Shown: piece after piece, positions 1 through 8,301 of the stretch
Layout of the letters: every line of letters starts with the position of its first letter
How positions within the stretch are numbered: position 1 is the first letter of the stretch
Translations under genes and position numbers: made by a program
NCBI GenBank assembly: GCA_017413305.1
Contig: JAFPUA010000221.1
Span: 1 to 29,394 of the forward strand
Reading direction: 5' to 3'
DNA: 29,394 bases
Source of the DNA: Candidatus Ruminimicrobiellum caprinum
GTDB lineage: Bacteria > Elusimicrobiota > Endomicrobiia > Endomicrobiales > Endomicrobiaceae
The notes under the pieces: generated by a model
Seen by the model: the letters and a program-made list of their open reading frames with translations, nothing else
The model's database searches: none
What the model was told of the DNA's origin: nothing

Positions 1-3
1 AAA

Positions 4-75
4 TGTTTTTGGATCTTTTACGAGAGGTAGAAGACCGCTTTTGTGAAAGCAAAAGAGGTAGGACCTCCAAAAACA
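4..75 (+). promoter_or_regulatory. Structured leader RNA candidate upstream of pilin genes
   Basis: Positions 4-13 (tgtttttgga) are perfectly complementary to 66-75 (tccaaaaaca), giving a 10-bp closing stem. Inside it is a smaller hairpin near 38-56 (cttttg/caaaag) and the word GAGGTAG twice. Positions 6-19 can instead pair with 238-251 next to the first pilin gene (taaagatccaaaaa, one base bulged). I do not recognise it as a known riboswitch class. It could also be the tail of an upstream transcript, since the window begins here. Confidence 0.35.
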
Positions 76-136
76 GTCGTTATAAGAGTTGTAGGAATAA
101 ATCAGAAGCTATGTTGATTTATTTTTATGATTTTAT

Positions 137-160
137 CTTTCGCCCCTCTGTGGGCGAAAG
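137..160 (+). other. Perfect 9-bp hairpin in the pilin leader
   Basis: CTTTCGCCC (137-145) and GGGCGAAAG (152-160) form a perfect 9-bp stem with a 6-base loop. It lies four bases upstream of a second, terminator-like hairpin. It is GC-rich for this genome, which suggests a selected RNA structure. Its function is unknown. Confidence 0.6.
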
Positions 161-163
161 CTA

Positions 164-210
164 GCGGCTGTGTAGTCGGGTTCCTACCCTACACAGTCGC
201 TCTTCTTTTT
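164..210 (+). terminator. Terminator or attenuator upstream of pilin genes
   Basis: A 12-bp stem (164-175 with 189-200, one G-T pair) is followed directly by a T-rich tract at 201-210. It may end an upstream transcript. Because it lies 65 bases before the first pilin start, it may instead attenuate pilin transcription. Confidence 0.7.
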
Positions 211-274
211 GCCTTCCAAAATTCTTTTTTCCCCTAGTAAAGATCCAAAAAGCAAAATAAAAAGGAGAAATACT

Positions 275-712
275 ATGAAAAAACTTAAAAAAGTCTATAT
301 TTGCGAAAGAGGTTTTACTTTGGTGGAACTAGCAGTAACAATAGTTTTAGTTATTATTTTAATGACAGTATCTGTTCCGATTTATAATGAACATGTTCAA
401 AAAGCAAAAATAACAGAGGGGTATGCTCTTCTTGCTTCTATTCGTTCAGCTCAAGAAAATTACTATATAAAAAATGGAAATTTTTTAAGAGATATTAATA
501 CTGCTGCTTTAAGATTTACTTGTAATGAGCCAATACTTGGTATTAATGCTATAACCAACAAATATTTTACATATTTTGATATTAATCAATGGGAGTTAAC
601 GCATAGCAATTCTGATGTTCCTGGTAAGGCTTTTTTTGCTGTGGTAAATAGTAAAAATAGTGGAAATTTAACAATGATATATCATGTTGATAATGGCGTT
701 ACAATTATATAA
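275..712 (+). CDS. Type IV pilin-like protein (prepilin N-terminus), copy 1
   Basis: A 145-residue prepilin-like protein. A short basic leader (MKKLKKVYICERG) is followed by the processing site G/FTLVE at about residues 13-18, with the conserved glutamate at mature position 5. A hydrophobic helix of about 20 residues follows, then a small C-terminal globular domain containing a 'LGINA..NKYFT.F' stretch. Such proteins are cleaved by prepilin peptidase and assembled into type IV pili or pseudopili. The ATG at 275 is chosen because AAGGAG lies at 262-267; the frame is open further upstream but without a ribosome site. The downstream paralogue starts 13 bases after the stop, so the two are probably co-transcribed. 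Which filament it serves, major or minor, cannot be told. Confidence 0.88.
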   Translation: MKKLKKVYICERGFTLVELAVTIVLVIILMTVSVPIYNEHVQKAKITEGYALLASIRSAQENYYIKNGNFLRDINTAALRFTCNEPILGINAITNKYFTYFDINQWELTHSNSDVPGKAFFAVVNSKNSGNLTMIYHVDNGVTII

Positions 713-725
713 AAGGAGGACTTTT

Positions 726-1157
726 ATGAAAAATAAAGGTTTTACAATGGTAGAATTGGCGGTTACTCTTGTCGTTCTTGTTGTTTTGATGTCTGTATCT
801 ATTCCTATATATAAATCTAAAACAAATGAGTTTAAAAAAGCAGAAGGATATGCATTGCTTGCAACTATTCGTTCGGCACAAGAAAAATATTATGCTGAGT
901 ATGGAACCTTCTTGTTATCTGGACTAGAAAGTGGTGGAAGAAGAATTAATTATGGTGGTGAAACTATAACTAAGGCAGAAGTTTTAGGAGTTAATGCAGG
1001 AACAAATAAATATTATCGAACTTTTTGTATCAACACTATTTGGCCTTCTCAAGGTCAACAGGGGTATAGGTTTAGGGCTGAGGTGTATAACTCAGCGGTT
1101 GGTGGATTGTATATGGATTATAGTTTGTCAAGTGGTGTTACAATTGGAAATGTATAA
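726..1157 (+). CDS. Type IV pilin-like protein (prepilin N-terminus), copy 2
   Basis: A 143-residue paralogue of the preceding gene. It has a very short leader (MKNKG), the cleavage site G/FTMVE with the glutamate, a hydrophobic helix and the shared 'ASIRSAQE/ATIRSAQE.YY' segment. The C-terminal domain also keeps a 'LGVNAGTNKYY' stretch but otherwise differs from copy 1. The start at 726 follows AAGGAGG at 714-719. A strong terminator follows at 1222. The tandem arrangement suggests local duplication, with constant N-termini and diverging exposed C-termini. Confidence 0.88.
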   Translation: MKNKGFTMVELAVTLVVLVVLMSVSIPIYKSKTNEFKKAEGYALLATIRSAQEKYYAEYGTFLLSGLESGGRRINYGGETITKAEVLGVNAGTNKYYRTFCINTIWPSQGQQGYRFRAEVYNSAVGGLYMDYSLSSGVTIGNV

Positions 1158-1221
1158 CAGTTCTTGCAAAAATATATGTATAATAACATTTCGGGGCTTG
1201 ACATAGCGAAATCCCGTTTGA

Positions 1222-1259
1222 GACAGAGCTGAAAACATAGCATCAGCTCTGTCTTTTTT
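1222..1259 (+). terminator. Rho-independent terminator after the pilin pair
   Basis: GACAGAGCTGA (1222-1232) pairs perfectly with TCAGCTCTGTC (1243-1253), and six T residues follow. A weaker hairpin (ATTTCG...CGAAAT, about 1190-1212) lies just before it. Confidence 0.92.
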
Positions 1260-1332
1260 CTTTATAAAATTTAAAAAATTTTGTAAAATACTAATAAAGT
1301 TGCTTTCTTTTATGTTTTATAAGGTTTTTGAA

Positions 1333-1872
1333 ATGAATAAAGAAAATATAATATTTTTAGGGATAATAGATAATAGTAGAGAATTTTATTCAATATTCAA
1401 GGAAGAAGCAAATCAAGATATTATAATGGTTTGCGAAGATGTTAAGTTTTATAAAAATATAATAACGATAACGGAAGAAGAAATAAAAAAATATTTAGGT
1501 GATTACAAGAATATAGAAGAATTAAGGAAAAGAGCGATAAAATATTTTGCAGATAATATTCAAGGAAAGCCTGTTGATATTGGAGAATATAAAAATATAA
1601 GAATATCAAGAAAATCAAGAGATAAATATGAAAGTTTTAGCGCTGACGAAAGAAAGTTATTAATTATTCCGAAATTATTGGAAATATTAAAAACGTCTGA
1701 ATATAAAAAGTCAGAATCTCCTTATAAGCAAAGAAATGATGAAATACAAAAAATTCATTATTTCGTTAATGAAATAATAGTAAAAGATAATAAATACAGT
1801 GTATACATAACAATTGGCGAAGATCAAAGAGGAAAGTTGTTTTACGATTTAGATAAAAATAAAAGACCTTAA
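1333..1872 (+). CDS. Small orphan protein resembling LPD3-type nuclease/polyvalent-protein domains
   Basis: A 179-residue, lysine-rich protein without signal peptide or membrane helix. The C-terminal half follows the layout known from the LPD3 domain (large polyvalent protein-associated domain, BECR-nuclease-like). It has 'I.ISRKSRDKY' at about residue 85, a long helix 'LIIPKLLEILKTSEY', then beta segments 'IQKIHYFVNEIIVKDNKYSVYITIGED', ending 'GKLFYDLDK'. In phages and toxins this domain closes larger polypeptides; here it stands almost alone after an N-terminal 'IIFLGIIDNSREFYSIFKEE' region. I infer the assignment from motif layout only. The start at 1333 is preferred over in-frame TTG 1300 and ATG 1312 because AAGG lies eight bases upstream. 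The stop codon is inside an inverted repeat. No partner antitoxin is visible. Confidence 0.6.
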   Translation: MNKENIIFLGIIDNSREFYSIFKEEANQDIIMVCEDVKFYKNIITITEEEIKKYLGDYKNIEELRKRAIKYFADNIQGKPVDIGEYKNIRISRKSRDKYESFSADERKLLIIPKLLEILKTSEYKKSESPYKQRNDEIQKIHYFVNEIIVKDNKYSVYITIGEDQRGKLFYDLDKNKRP

Positions 1873-1910
1873 GAAGTTAACACCGGTACAAGTGGTGTGT
1901 CCTTAAGGTC
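1865..1910. repeat. Inverted repeat overlapping the stop codon of the LPD3-like gene
   Basis: GACCTTAAG (1865-1873) and CTTAAGGTC (1902-1910) are perfect inverted copies, with a nested ACACC/GGTGT stem between them. No T tract follows, so it is not a classic terminator. It may be an RNA end structure or the edge of an inserted segment. Confidence 0.55.
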
Positions 1911-2016
1911 CATGCATAGTATAACTTAAAAATATAAAAAAGTCAACAATACGAATACAATAAAATGTAGAGCGATTTTTACAGTTTTGCTTCCAATTTT
2001 CCAATCAAGGGGTAAT

Positions 2017-2904
2017 ATGAATAAAATAATAATAGAAGATAATTTAACCGAGCGTCTTGATTGTTACTTGAATAATCTTCATAAGGATTATTCTAGAACA
2101 TATTTTCAAAATATGATTAAAGATGGGAAAGTGTTGGTTAATAGTAAAAAAGTTCATCCCAGCTATAAAGCAAAGAAAGATGATGTTATAGAGTATGAGA
2201 TAGAGGAAACTGCTCCGATAACATTGAAAGCGGAAAAAATTCCTCTTGATATTATATACGAAGATGATGATATTATAGTGATAAACAAACAGGCCGATTT
2301 GGTAGTGCATCCGTCTTATGGGCACGAAACGGGGACATTGCTTAATGCATTGTTGTATCACTTTAAAAATAAAATAAGTCCGTTTATGGTACACAGACTT
2401 GATAAAGATACTACAGGTGCAATTATTTTTGCAAAGAACGAAAAAGCTAAAGTATCGTTATCAAAACAGTTTCAGAAAAGAACAATAAATAAAACTTATA
2501 TTGCTGCCGTTACAGGTGCTGTGTTGGAAGAGAACGGAAGAATAGAGGCTCCTTTGGGCAGATCTCTTGCAAACAGAAAGATTATTGAAGTTGGTCCGCT
2601 TGCAAAAAAAATGGCAATTACAGAATTTAAAGTGTTATCAAGAAACAGAGATATGAGTTTATTGCAAGTTCATATTATTACAGGAAGAACGCACCAAATA
2701 AGAAGCCATATGAAGTATATAGGACATCCTGTTTTGGGCGATATTGCTTATGGAGGTAGCGACCATATAGGCGATATGAAGTTTACAAGGCAGATGTTGC
2801 ATTCTTACAGAATTATTTTTACGCATCCTGTAACATCAAAACAGATGGATTTAGTTGCTCCGTTACCAAAAGATATGAAAAAAATTGCTGATATAAAATT
2901 ATGA
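2017..2904 (+). CDS. RluD-family 23S rRNA pseudouridine synthase
   Basis: A 295-residue RluA/RluC/RluD-family enzyme, which isomerises uridine to pseudouridine in 23S rRNA. An N-terminal S4 RNA-binding domain ('LDCYLNNLHKDYSRTYFQNMIKDGKVLVN') precedes the catalytic domain. That domain carries 'PLDIIYEDDDIIVINK', the catalytic-aspartate motif 'HRLDKDTTG', and 'GRTHQIRSHMKYIGHPVLGDIAYGG'. Length and domain order are normal for RluD. The ATG at 2017 is preceded by AAGGGG at 2007-2012; the in-frame TTG at 1987 lacks a ribosome site. The stop overlaps the next start (ATGA), so the next gene is translationally coupled. The exact target uridines cannot be read from sequence. Confidence 0.93.
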   Translation: MNKIIIEDNLTERLDCYLNNLHKDYSRTYFQNMIKDGKVLVNSKKVHPSYKAKKDDVIEYEIEETAPITLKAEKIPLDIIYEDDDIIVINKQADLVVHPSYGHETGTLLNALLYHFKNKISPFMVHRLDKDTTGAIIFAKNEKAKVSLSKQFQKRTINKTYIAAVTGAVLEENGRIEAPLGRSLANRKIIEVGPLAKKMAITEFKVLSRNRDMSLLQVHIITGRTHQIRSHMKYIGHPVLGDIAYGGSDHIGDMKFTRQMLHSYRIIFTHPVTSKQMDLVAPLPKDMKKIADIKL

Positions 2905-4562
2905 ATTTTATCAAATCAAATATATTTTTCTTAATAGTATTGGTTGTAGTTATAGGTTTCCTTTACGGTAAAAGTGTTAATTTTGAACTTATGGATTTAG
3001 ACGATAAACCGTCCATAACAAATAGTGTACACTATATTTCAAATATTAAAAATCTTCCGAAAATTTTCTTTCAAGATACCACCTACAAACACAGAAGTAC
3101 ATATTACAGACCTATATTGATGTCGTCATTTTCTATAGAAACTATTTTGTTTGGGTATAACACAAAAGTTTATCATTTAACAAATATCGTAATGTTTATT
3201 TTTGTAGTATATTTGATATATTTGTTTTTTGTAAAAATAAAACTTAACAAAAATATTTCAAAATTGGTATGTTTGTTGTTTGCCGTACATCCGATATTGT
3301 CGTCTAATGTTGTGTATGTATCCACGCGCGCAGAAATGCTGATGGCAATATTTTTACTTTTGTCTTTTATAAATTTTATCAATTACATAGAAACGAATAA
3401 AATTATAAATTTAATTTTATTTTTTATGTTTTTACTTCTGGCGCTTCTTTCCAAAGAAACAGCTGCTATGTTGATATTGATACTTGCGGCGTTTGTGTAT
3501 GCATTCAATTATAAAGTTTCAAAAAAGCAAATCATAAATGTTTTAATATTTTTTACGCTTGCGGTAATTACATATATTGTGTGTAGATTTATTGCTATAC
3601 CGCATCCTCAGCCGTCCAGTTTTGCTACTGTGCCTATAATTTTTATTAACGCGGTTAACTCTTTAATGATATTTGTTAACAAAATTTTTACTCCGGGCGA
3701 TATTGCTGTTTTACTTTATGATGTACATATTACGCCGGCTATGATATTTGTTGATACATTAATAATTGCAGTATTAATTTATTTGTTTGTGAGGAAAGTT
3801 GTTGATAGAAAAAAATTTTTATTTTGCATATTTTGGTTTGTTTTATTTTTGTTTCCGAATTTTTGTATATATGAACAACAGATACTTTTTCACAGATTGC
3901 TGGTTCCTCTTATCGGTATAGAGCTTTTTATAGTTCTGTTAGCGGAATATGCATTAAATAATTTCCCGGTAATAAAAAAACATTTAGTTGTGCTCTATAT
4001 TTGCGTGTTTGTGTCTTTCTTGTTTGCGTCGTGGTTTCAGGCGGAAAAGTATAGAACACAAAATGAATTTATGGTAAATTCCTATCTTGACGATCAAAAC
4101 AGAATTTCTTCCGTACAGTTTGTTGATTTTTGTATACAGGCAGGGGATTTCCAAAGAGCGCGTCAATTGTTGGCTGAAAGGACAAAAGATATTTTGACTT
4201 ACAGAGATATTCTACAGTATGCTGCACTTGACCTTGCAGAAGGTAACATTGACAGGGCGGAAGAAACATATCTGCATTTGGAAGAGTCGATAACTTATGA
4301 TACAATATTTAAAAATTTGAGTAATATATACTTAATGAAAAAAGATTATGATAAAGCTTTAAGTTATTTGAAAAAGTTTAAAGAAATTTCTCAGAATGAT
4401 ATATGGACAGTATTTCAAGAGACAAAAATTTATGAAGAAACAGGCGACTACAAAAAAGCTTATGATGTTTTAAAAAGTGTAGAAAATATTTATGGGAAAG
4501 ATGAAAAATATATTAGTAAATTAGAAGAACTGAAAAGTTTTGCCGAAAATTCTCAGCTATAA
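2901..4562 (+). CDS. Polytopic membrane glycosyltransferase-like protein with C-terminal TPRs (TMTC-like)
   Basis: A 553-residue protein with about ten or more hydrophobic segments in residues 1-390, then a soluble C-terminal region of TPR-like helices ('RARQLLAERTKDILTYRDILQYAALDLAEGNIDRAEETYLHLEE' style, cut here by helix breaks). An acidic loop 'MDLDDKPSIT' at residues 31-40 follows the first helix, and 'YYRPIL' at 68-73 precedes the second hydrophobic block. This is the layout of DUF1736/TMTC-type and GT39-like O-glycosyltransferases, which move sugars from lipid carriers to exported proteins. The family match is inferred; the sugar and acceptor are unknown. It overlaps the pseudouridine synthase by four bases. 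Confidence 0.75.
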   Translation: MNFIKSNIFFLIVLVVVIGFLYGKSVNFELMDLDDKPSITNSVHYISNIKNLPKIFFQDTTYKHRSTYYRPILMSSFSIETILFGYNTKVYHLTNIVMFIFVVYLIYLFFVKIKLNKNISKLVCLLFAVHPILSSNVVYVSTRAEMLMAIFLLLSFINFINYIETNKIINLILFFMFLLLALLSKETAAMLILILAAFVYAFNYKVSKKQIINVLIFFTLAVITYIVCRFIAIPHPQPSSFATVPIIFINAVNSLMIFVNKIFTPGDIAVLLYDVHITPAMIFVDTLIIAVLIYLFVRKVVDRKKFLFCIFWFVLFLFPNFCIYEQQILFHRLLVPLIGIELFIVLLAEYALNNFPVIKKHLVVLYICVFVSFLFASWFQAEKYRTQNEFMVNSYLDDQNRISSVQFVDFCIQAGDFQRARQLLAERTKDILTYRDILQYAALDLAEGNIDRAEETYLHLEESITYDTIFKNLSNIYLMKKDYDKALSYLKKFKEISQNDIWTVFQETKIYEETGDYKKAYDVLKSVENIYGKDEKYISKLEELKSFAENSQL

Positions 4563-4579
4563 GCTTTAAGTTCTAAACT

Positions 4580-4601
4580 AAAATTTTTCGGGAAAAATTT
4601 T
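4580..4601 (+). promoter_or_regulatory. Hairpin immediately before the radical-SAM gene start
   Basis: AAAATTTTT (4580-4588) and AAAAATTTT (4593-4601) form a perfect 9-bp stem with loop CGGG, ending two bases before the ATG at 4604. The only ribosome-site-like bases (GGGA, 4590-4593) sit in the loop. It could tune translation. Confidence 0.45.
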
Positions 4602-4603
4602 AA

Positions 4604-7057
4604 ATGATAGATTTAGATAAAATATTACCTTTAATTCAAAGACCTTCAAGATACATTAATCATGAGATAAATTCTCACGAGCCCGACATGGAAAACGATG
4701 TATCTTTATGTTTATGTTTTCCAGATATTTATGAGATAGGCGCTTCAAATTTAGGTCTTGAAATTCTGTATCATATGGTTAATGAAAAGAAAACTGCGCG
4801 TTGTGAAAGAGCCTATGCTCCCGATACCGATATGGAACAGATCTTGATAGAGAAAAATGAAGAGTTATTTTCGCTTGAATCAAAATCTCCTTTGAAAAGT
4901 TTTGATATAGTAGGCTTTAGTTTACAGTGTGAATTGGTAGGAACAAATATTGTAAATATGTTGTCGCTGTCAAAAATTCCTGTTTTTGCGAAAGACAGAA
5001 AAGATGGCGACACATTAATTATCGGCGGCGGACCTGTAATGGCAAACCCGGAACCGTTTGCAGACTTTTTTGATTTGTTTATTATCGGTGACGGAGAAGA
5101 TTCTTTAATAAAAGTTTTAGAGACTTATAGAGTTTGTAAAAAAAATAAGTTGTCAAGAAAACAGATTTTGTTCGAACTTTCAAAGTTGGAAGGGATTTAT
5201 GTACCTTCTTTTTATGATGTTACTTACAATGACGATAATACTGTAAAAGAATTTAAACCTAACATCGAAGGTGTGCCATACACAATAAACAAAACTATTG
5301 TGGATATAGATAAATCTTTTTTTCATAATAACAAAATAGTTCCTTTTGTTGAAACTGTGCACAATAGATTAAATATCGAGGTAGCTCGCGGTTGTGTGGG
5401 AAGATGCAGGTTTTGCCAAGCGTCAAAATATTACAGACCGTGGCGTGCAAGAAAACCGGAAACAGTTTTAAATTTGTTGGACAAAAGTTTAAAAAATACG
5501 GGATATGAGGAAGTTTCTTTTTCTTCTCTGTCTTGTACCGATTATAAAGATCTGGAAGAGCTCCTTTTAAAAACAAATGAAAAATATTATAAACAAAATT
5601 TAGCGGTTTCTCTTCCCTCAATGAGATGTAACAGATTTTCGTTAAAAGTAGCAGAATATTTGAATAGAGATAAAAAACCGTCTTTAACATTTGCACCTGA
5701 AGCGGGTTCCGACAGACTGAGAAATGTTATCGGAAAATATCTTTCCGAAGATGAAATTGTCGATACATTATCTTTTGCGTATCAGATGGGTTGGCGAGCA
5801 ATAAAACTGTATTTTATGATAGGTCTTCCGACGGAAACAGAACAGGATATCGACGGTATAAAAAATCTTATAGATAGAGTTAAAAAAACTGCCAACAGAC
5901 TGAATTTCAGTATTACGGTGTCTCCTTTTGTGCCTAAAGCACAAACTGCTTTTCAGTGGGATCCGATGTTTAGTGAACAGTATTTTGCCGATACGATATT
6001 AAAAATTAAAAAAATGATTCCTGCAGATATCAGGAACCATAACCACAAAGCAAGTATTGTGGAAGCTTTTCTTGCAAGAGCAGATAGGCGTGTATCGAAA
6101 GCTATTTATATTGCTTGGCAAAAAGGTATGAGGTTTGACCAGTGGAAAGATAAATTTAATTTTGATATTTGGATGGACAGCATAAAAGAAGCCGGTTTTG
6201 ATATAAATTTTTATGTTTATAGAAAAAGAGATTATGATGAAATTTTGCCGTGGCAGCATTTGAACCTTGGCGTAACAAAAGAATATTTGTATAATGACTA
6301 TTTAAAAGGAGTTAGCGAAACTGCAGAAGCTGCAATTTCCAGCAATAAACAGGCGCTTAAACTTCCGGAAAATGTGTCAAGTGTTAAAAAAGAAATTTTT
6401 GAAACTAAGTACAGAGTGCTGCTGAAATTTGCCAGACAGGGCGTAGTAAAATATGTTTCTCATTTGGAACAGATAGACTTTTTTAGAAGAGCATTAAAAA
6501 GGACAAATTTGCCTATAGCATATACCAACGGGTTTAGTCCGCAGGTTAAGGCGGCTTTCGGGCCGGCAATTGCCGTCGGATATGAAAGTAAAGGTGAATA
6601 TGTCGATTTGTCTTTAACCGAAAAAGTTGATATTGATGAACTAAAAAAAGAAATTGCCAAAATACTTCCGAAAGGCTATAATATAACGGAAGCAAAATAT
6701 ATCCCGTTAAAGTTGCCTTCAATTGAAGCACTTATTAATTTGGCAAAATATACTGTTAAAGGCGTAAAAGTTTCTCAGCAGGAAATAGATGCTTATTTAA
6801 AACAGGAAAAAATATTGATTCCTAAAATAAAAAAAGGTATAGAGAAACTGGTTGATGCAAAGGACCTTATAAAGGATATAAAAATAGTCGATGATGACAC
6901 TATTGAGGTGTTGTTAAGAATTCGTCAAGATAAGAGCATTAAACTTGAAAAGATTTTACAGAACTTTCTAAAAAAAGAGGAAAAAGAAATAAAAATTTTG
7001 TATACTATAAGAACCGGGCTGTTTGTAGAAAATAAGGAAATAGAATATGAACTTTAA
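4604..7057 (+). CDS. Fused radical-SAM protein (TIGR03960-like) with DUF2344/TIGR03936 domain
   Basis: An 817-residue fusion. Residues 1-230 form the N-terminal region typical of the TIGR03960 family, including 'LIIGGGPVMANPEPFADFFD' and 'IGDGED'. The radical-SAM cluster motif 'ARGCVGRCRFCQ' places Cys264, Cys268 and Cys271 as ligands of the 4Fe-4S cluster that cleaves S-adenosylmethionine. 'TFAPEAGSDRLRNVI' and 'KLYFMIGLPTETEQD' are further core motifs. From about residue 604 ('YRVLLKFARQGVVKYVSHLE', 'NGFSPQ', 'AFGPAIAVGYES') it matches the DUF2344 radical-SAM-linked domain, often a separate downstream gene. The substrate is unknown. Proximity to the RNase G gene is a known conserved arrangement and hints at RNA or ribosome biology. 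Its last bases overlap the next gene by 11. Confidence 0.9.
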   Translation: MIDLDKILPLIQRPSRYINHEINSHEPDMENDVSLCLCFPDIYEIGASNLGLEILYHMVNEKKTARCERAYAPDTDMEQILIEKNEELFSLESKSPLKSFDIVGFSLQCELVGTNIVNMLSLSKIPVFAKDRKDGDTLIIGGGPVMANPEPFADFFDLFIIGDGEDSLIKVLETYRVCKKNKLSRKQILFELSKLEGIYVPSFYDVTYNDDNTVKEFKPNIEGVPYTINKTIVDIDKSFFHNNKIVPFVETVHNRLNIEVARGCVGRCRFCQASKYYRPWRARKPETVLNLLDKSLKNTGYEEVSFSSLSCTDYKDLEELLLKTNEKYYKQNLAVSLPSMRCNRFSLKVAEYLNRDKKPSLTFAPEAGSDRLRNVIGKYLSEDEIVDTLSFAYQMGWRAIKLYFMIGLPTETEQDIDGIKNLIDRVKKTANRLNFSITVSPFVPKAQTAFQWDPMFSEQYFADTILKIKKMIPADIRNHNHKASIVEAFLARADRRVSKAIYIAWQKGMRFDQWKDKFNFDIWMDSIKEAGFDINFYVYRKRDYDEILPWQHLNLGVTKEYLYNDYLKGVSETAEAAISSNKQALKLPENVSSVKKEIFETKYRVLLKFARQGVVKYVSHLEQIDFFRRALKRTNLPIAYTNGFSPQVKAAFGPAIAVGYESKGEYVDLSLTEKVDIDELKKEIAKILPKGYNITEAKYIPLKLPSIEALINLAKYTVKGVKVSQQEIDAYLKQEKILIPKIKKGIEKLVDAKDLIKDIKIVDDDTIEVLLRIRQDKSIKLEKILQNFLKKEEKEIKILYTIRTGLFVENKEIEYEL

Positions 7058-8300
7058 GAAAATTTTTGTTTTATGTTTGTGCTTTCTCTTATTTCCGTTT
7101 TCCGTATCTTTTTCGGATGACGCTATTTTGTATATAAGTGACCATGATACGGACGATGAGTTTAGTGAAAGGTACACAAATACGCTGCAGAGTTTTATCA
7201 GCAGCCAGAGAGCAAATAAAAAAATAAAAATTGAAAAGTTTTTAGGTTTTAATATTAATACAACAGAATCTATTGAGCTTATAAATATGTTCTGTAAAAA
7301 AAATATTCCTAAAGCTATAGTTCTGATGGTGGGCGAATCCAATTATTATAATGTGTATGGTTTTGCAAAATTTATGGATAAAAAAGATCGGGAAAGCGAA
7401 ACTGACATTGTACAAAACAAGAAAAATGTTAAAGAAATAAATTCCGAAATGTCAGATATTTATAATTCGTACAAAGAAAGTTCCGTAAACCCTTCAGTAA
7501 AAGCGGCATATGGAGCGGTATTTCCTGTAGAAAACGGAAAAATTTTTCATCCTTCCGTAGTTCCGGAGTTTTATGCTTTGGACGAAAAATTTACTTTTGA
7601 AAGTAATGTTAATCTTATGTCGGCAGTCTCAATGTACAAACATTCTTGGGATTTGATAAGAAACGGAGAATACGATAAAGCAAAAGAATTTTTAAATAAT
7701 ATTCTTAAAAAGAAATTTGTGTATAGTATGTTTTATTATGCGTTGTCTTCCGCATATTTAGCTGAAAACGGTAAAGATTGCGAGAAGAAAGCTTTGAAAC
7801 TTTTAGAAGAAGGCATTTTACTTGATCCGTTAGACAAAAAAAATATTTGTTATAAAGGTATAATGTCTATGTTTATGATGTATAAAGGGGAAATAACATC
7901 GGAAATTTTGTTCTTTTCGAGAGCACTTAACAAATGTTTCTTAAATATTTCCGATGAAATTTCTGCAATAAATGCTATAAATACTCCCGATTATGACAGT
8001 AAAATAGAAATTATAGATGATTGGATTTTGTCTGACTTTGATGAAATTCAGAAAATATGTTACAGTTTAAAAATTCCGTTTATTTTTGCCAGTTATCCGG
8101 ACAATGCAGATATAAACTCTCTTATATATGGACATGTAAAAGATTCCGCAAAATCTGCATATGTGGAAAATAAAATTGATAAGTCAGAAAATAAAGATGG
8201 AACAGAAGTTATAGCTGTTCCGGAAAAAACAGATTCATATATTTATGATATAGCAAAAAACATGTACAAATTTTTGAAAGAAAAGGGAATTGTTTATTGA
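7047..8300 (+). CDS. Secreted SGNH-like protein with internal TPR region, catalytic residues apparently lost
   Basis: A 417-residue protein with a signal peptide (residues 1-23, '...FPFSVSFS/DDA'). Residues 24-110 resemble the start of an SGNH/GDSL hydrolase ('AILYISDHDTDDEFSERYTN', 'IPKAIVLMVGESNYYNVYGF'), and residues about 330-417 resemble its end ('IPFIFASYPDN', 'IYDIAKNMYKFLKEKGIVY'). Between them is a TPR-like helical insert ('WDLIRNGEYDKAKEFLNNILKKK', 'ALKLLEEGILLDPLDKKN'). The nucleophile motif GDS and the final DxxH motif of active family members are not visible, so I infer a binding or scaffold protein rather than an active esterase. It overlaps the radical-SAM gene and runs up to the RNase G start, so it belongs to that operon. 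Hypothetical protein is the safe alternative. Confidence 0.62.
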   Translation: MNFKKIFVLCLCFLLFPFSVSFSDDAILYISDHDTDDEFSERYTNTLQSFISSQRANKKIKIEKFLGFNINTTESIELINMFCKKNIPKAIVLMVGESNYYNVYGFAKFMDKKDRESETDIVQNKKNVKEINSEMSDIYNSYKESSVNPSVKAAYGAVFPVENGKIFHPSVVPEFYALDEKFTFESNVNLMSAVSMYKHSWDLIRNGEYDKAKEFLNNILKKKFVYSMFYYALSSAYLAENGKDCEKKALKLLEEGILLDPLDKKNICYKGIMSMFMMYKGEITSEILFFSRALNKCFLNISDEISAINAINTPDYDSKIEIIDDWILSDFDEIQKICYSLKIPFIFASYPDNADINSLIYGHVKDSAKSAYVENKIDKSENKDGTEVIAVPEKTDSYIYDIAKNMYKFLKEKGIVY

Positions 8301-8301
8301 T

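Noticed and set aside
1..210. tmRNA, RNase P or 6S RNA in the structured left end
   Set aside because: No tRNA-like acceptor or T arm, no tag reading frame and no conserved RNase P cores are visible; only hairpins can be supported.
1..270. Cyclic-di-GMP riboswitch upstream of pilin genes
   Set aside because: The conserved GEMM core words and receptor loop are not present.
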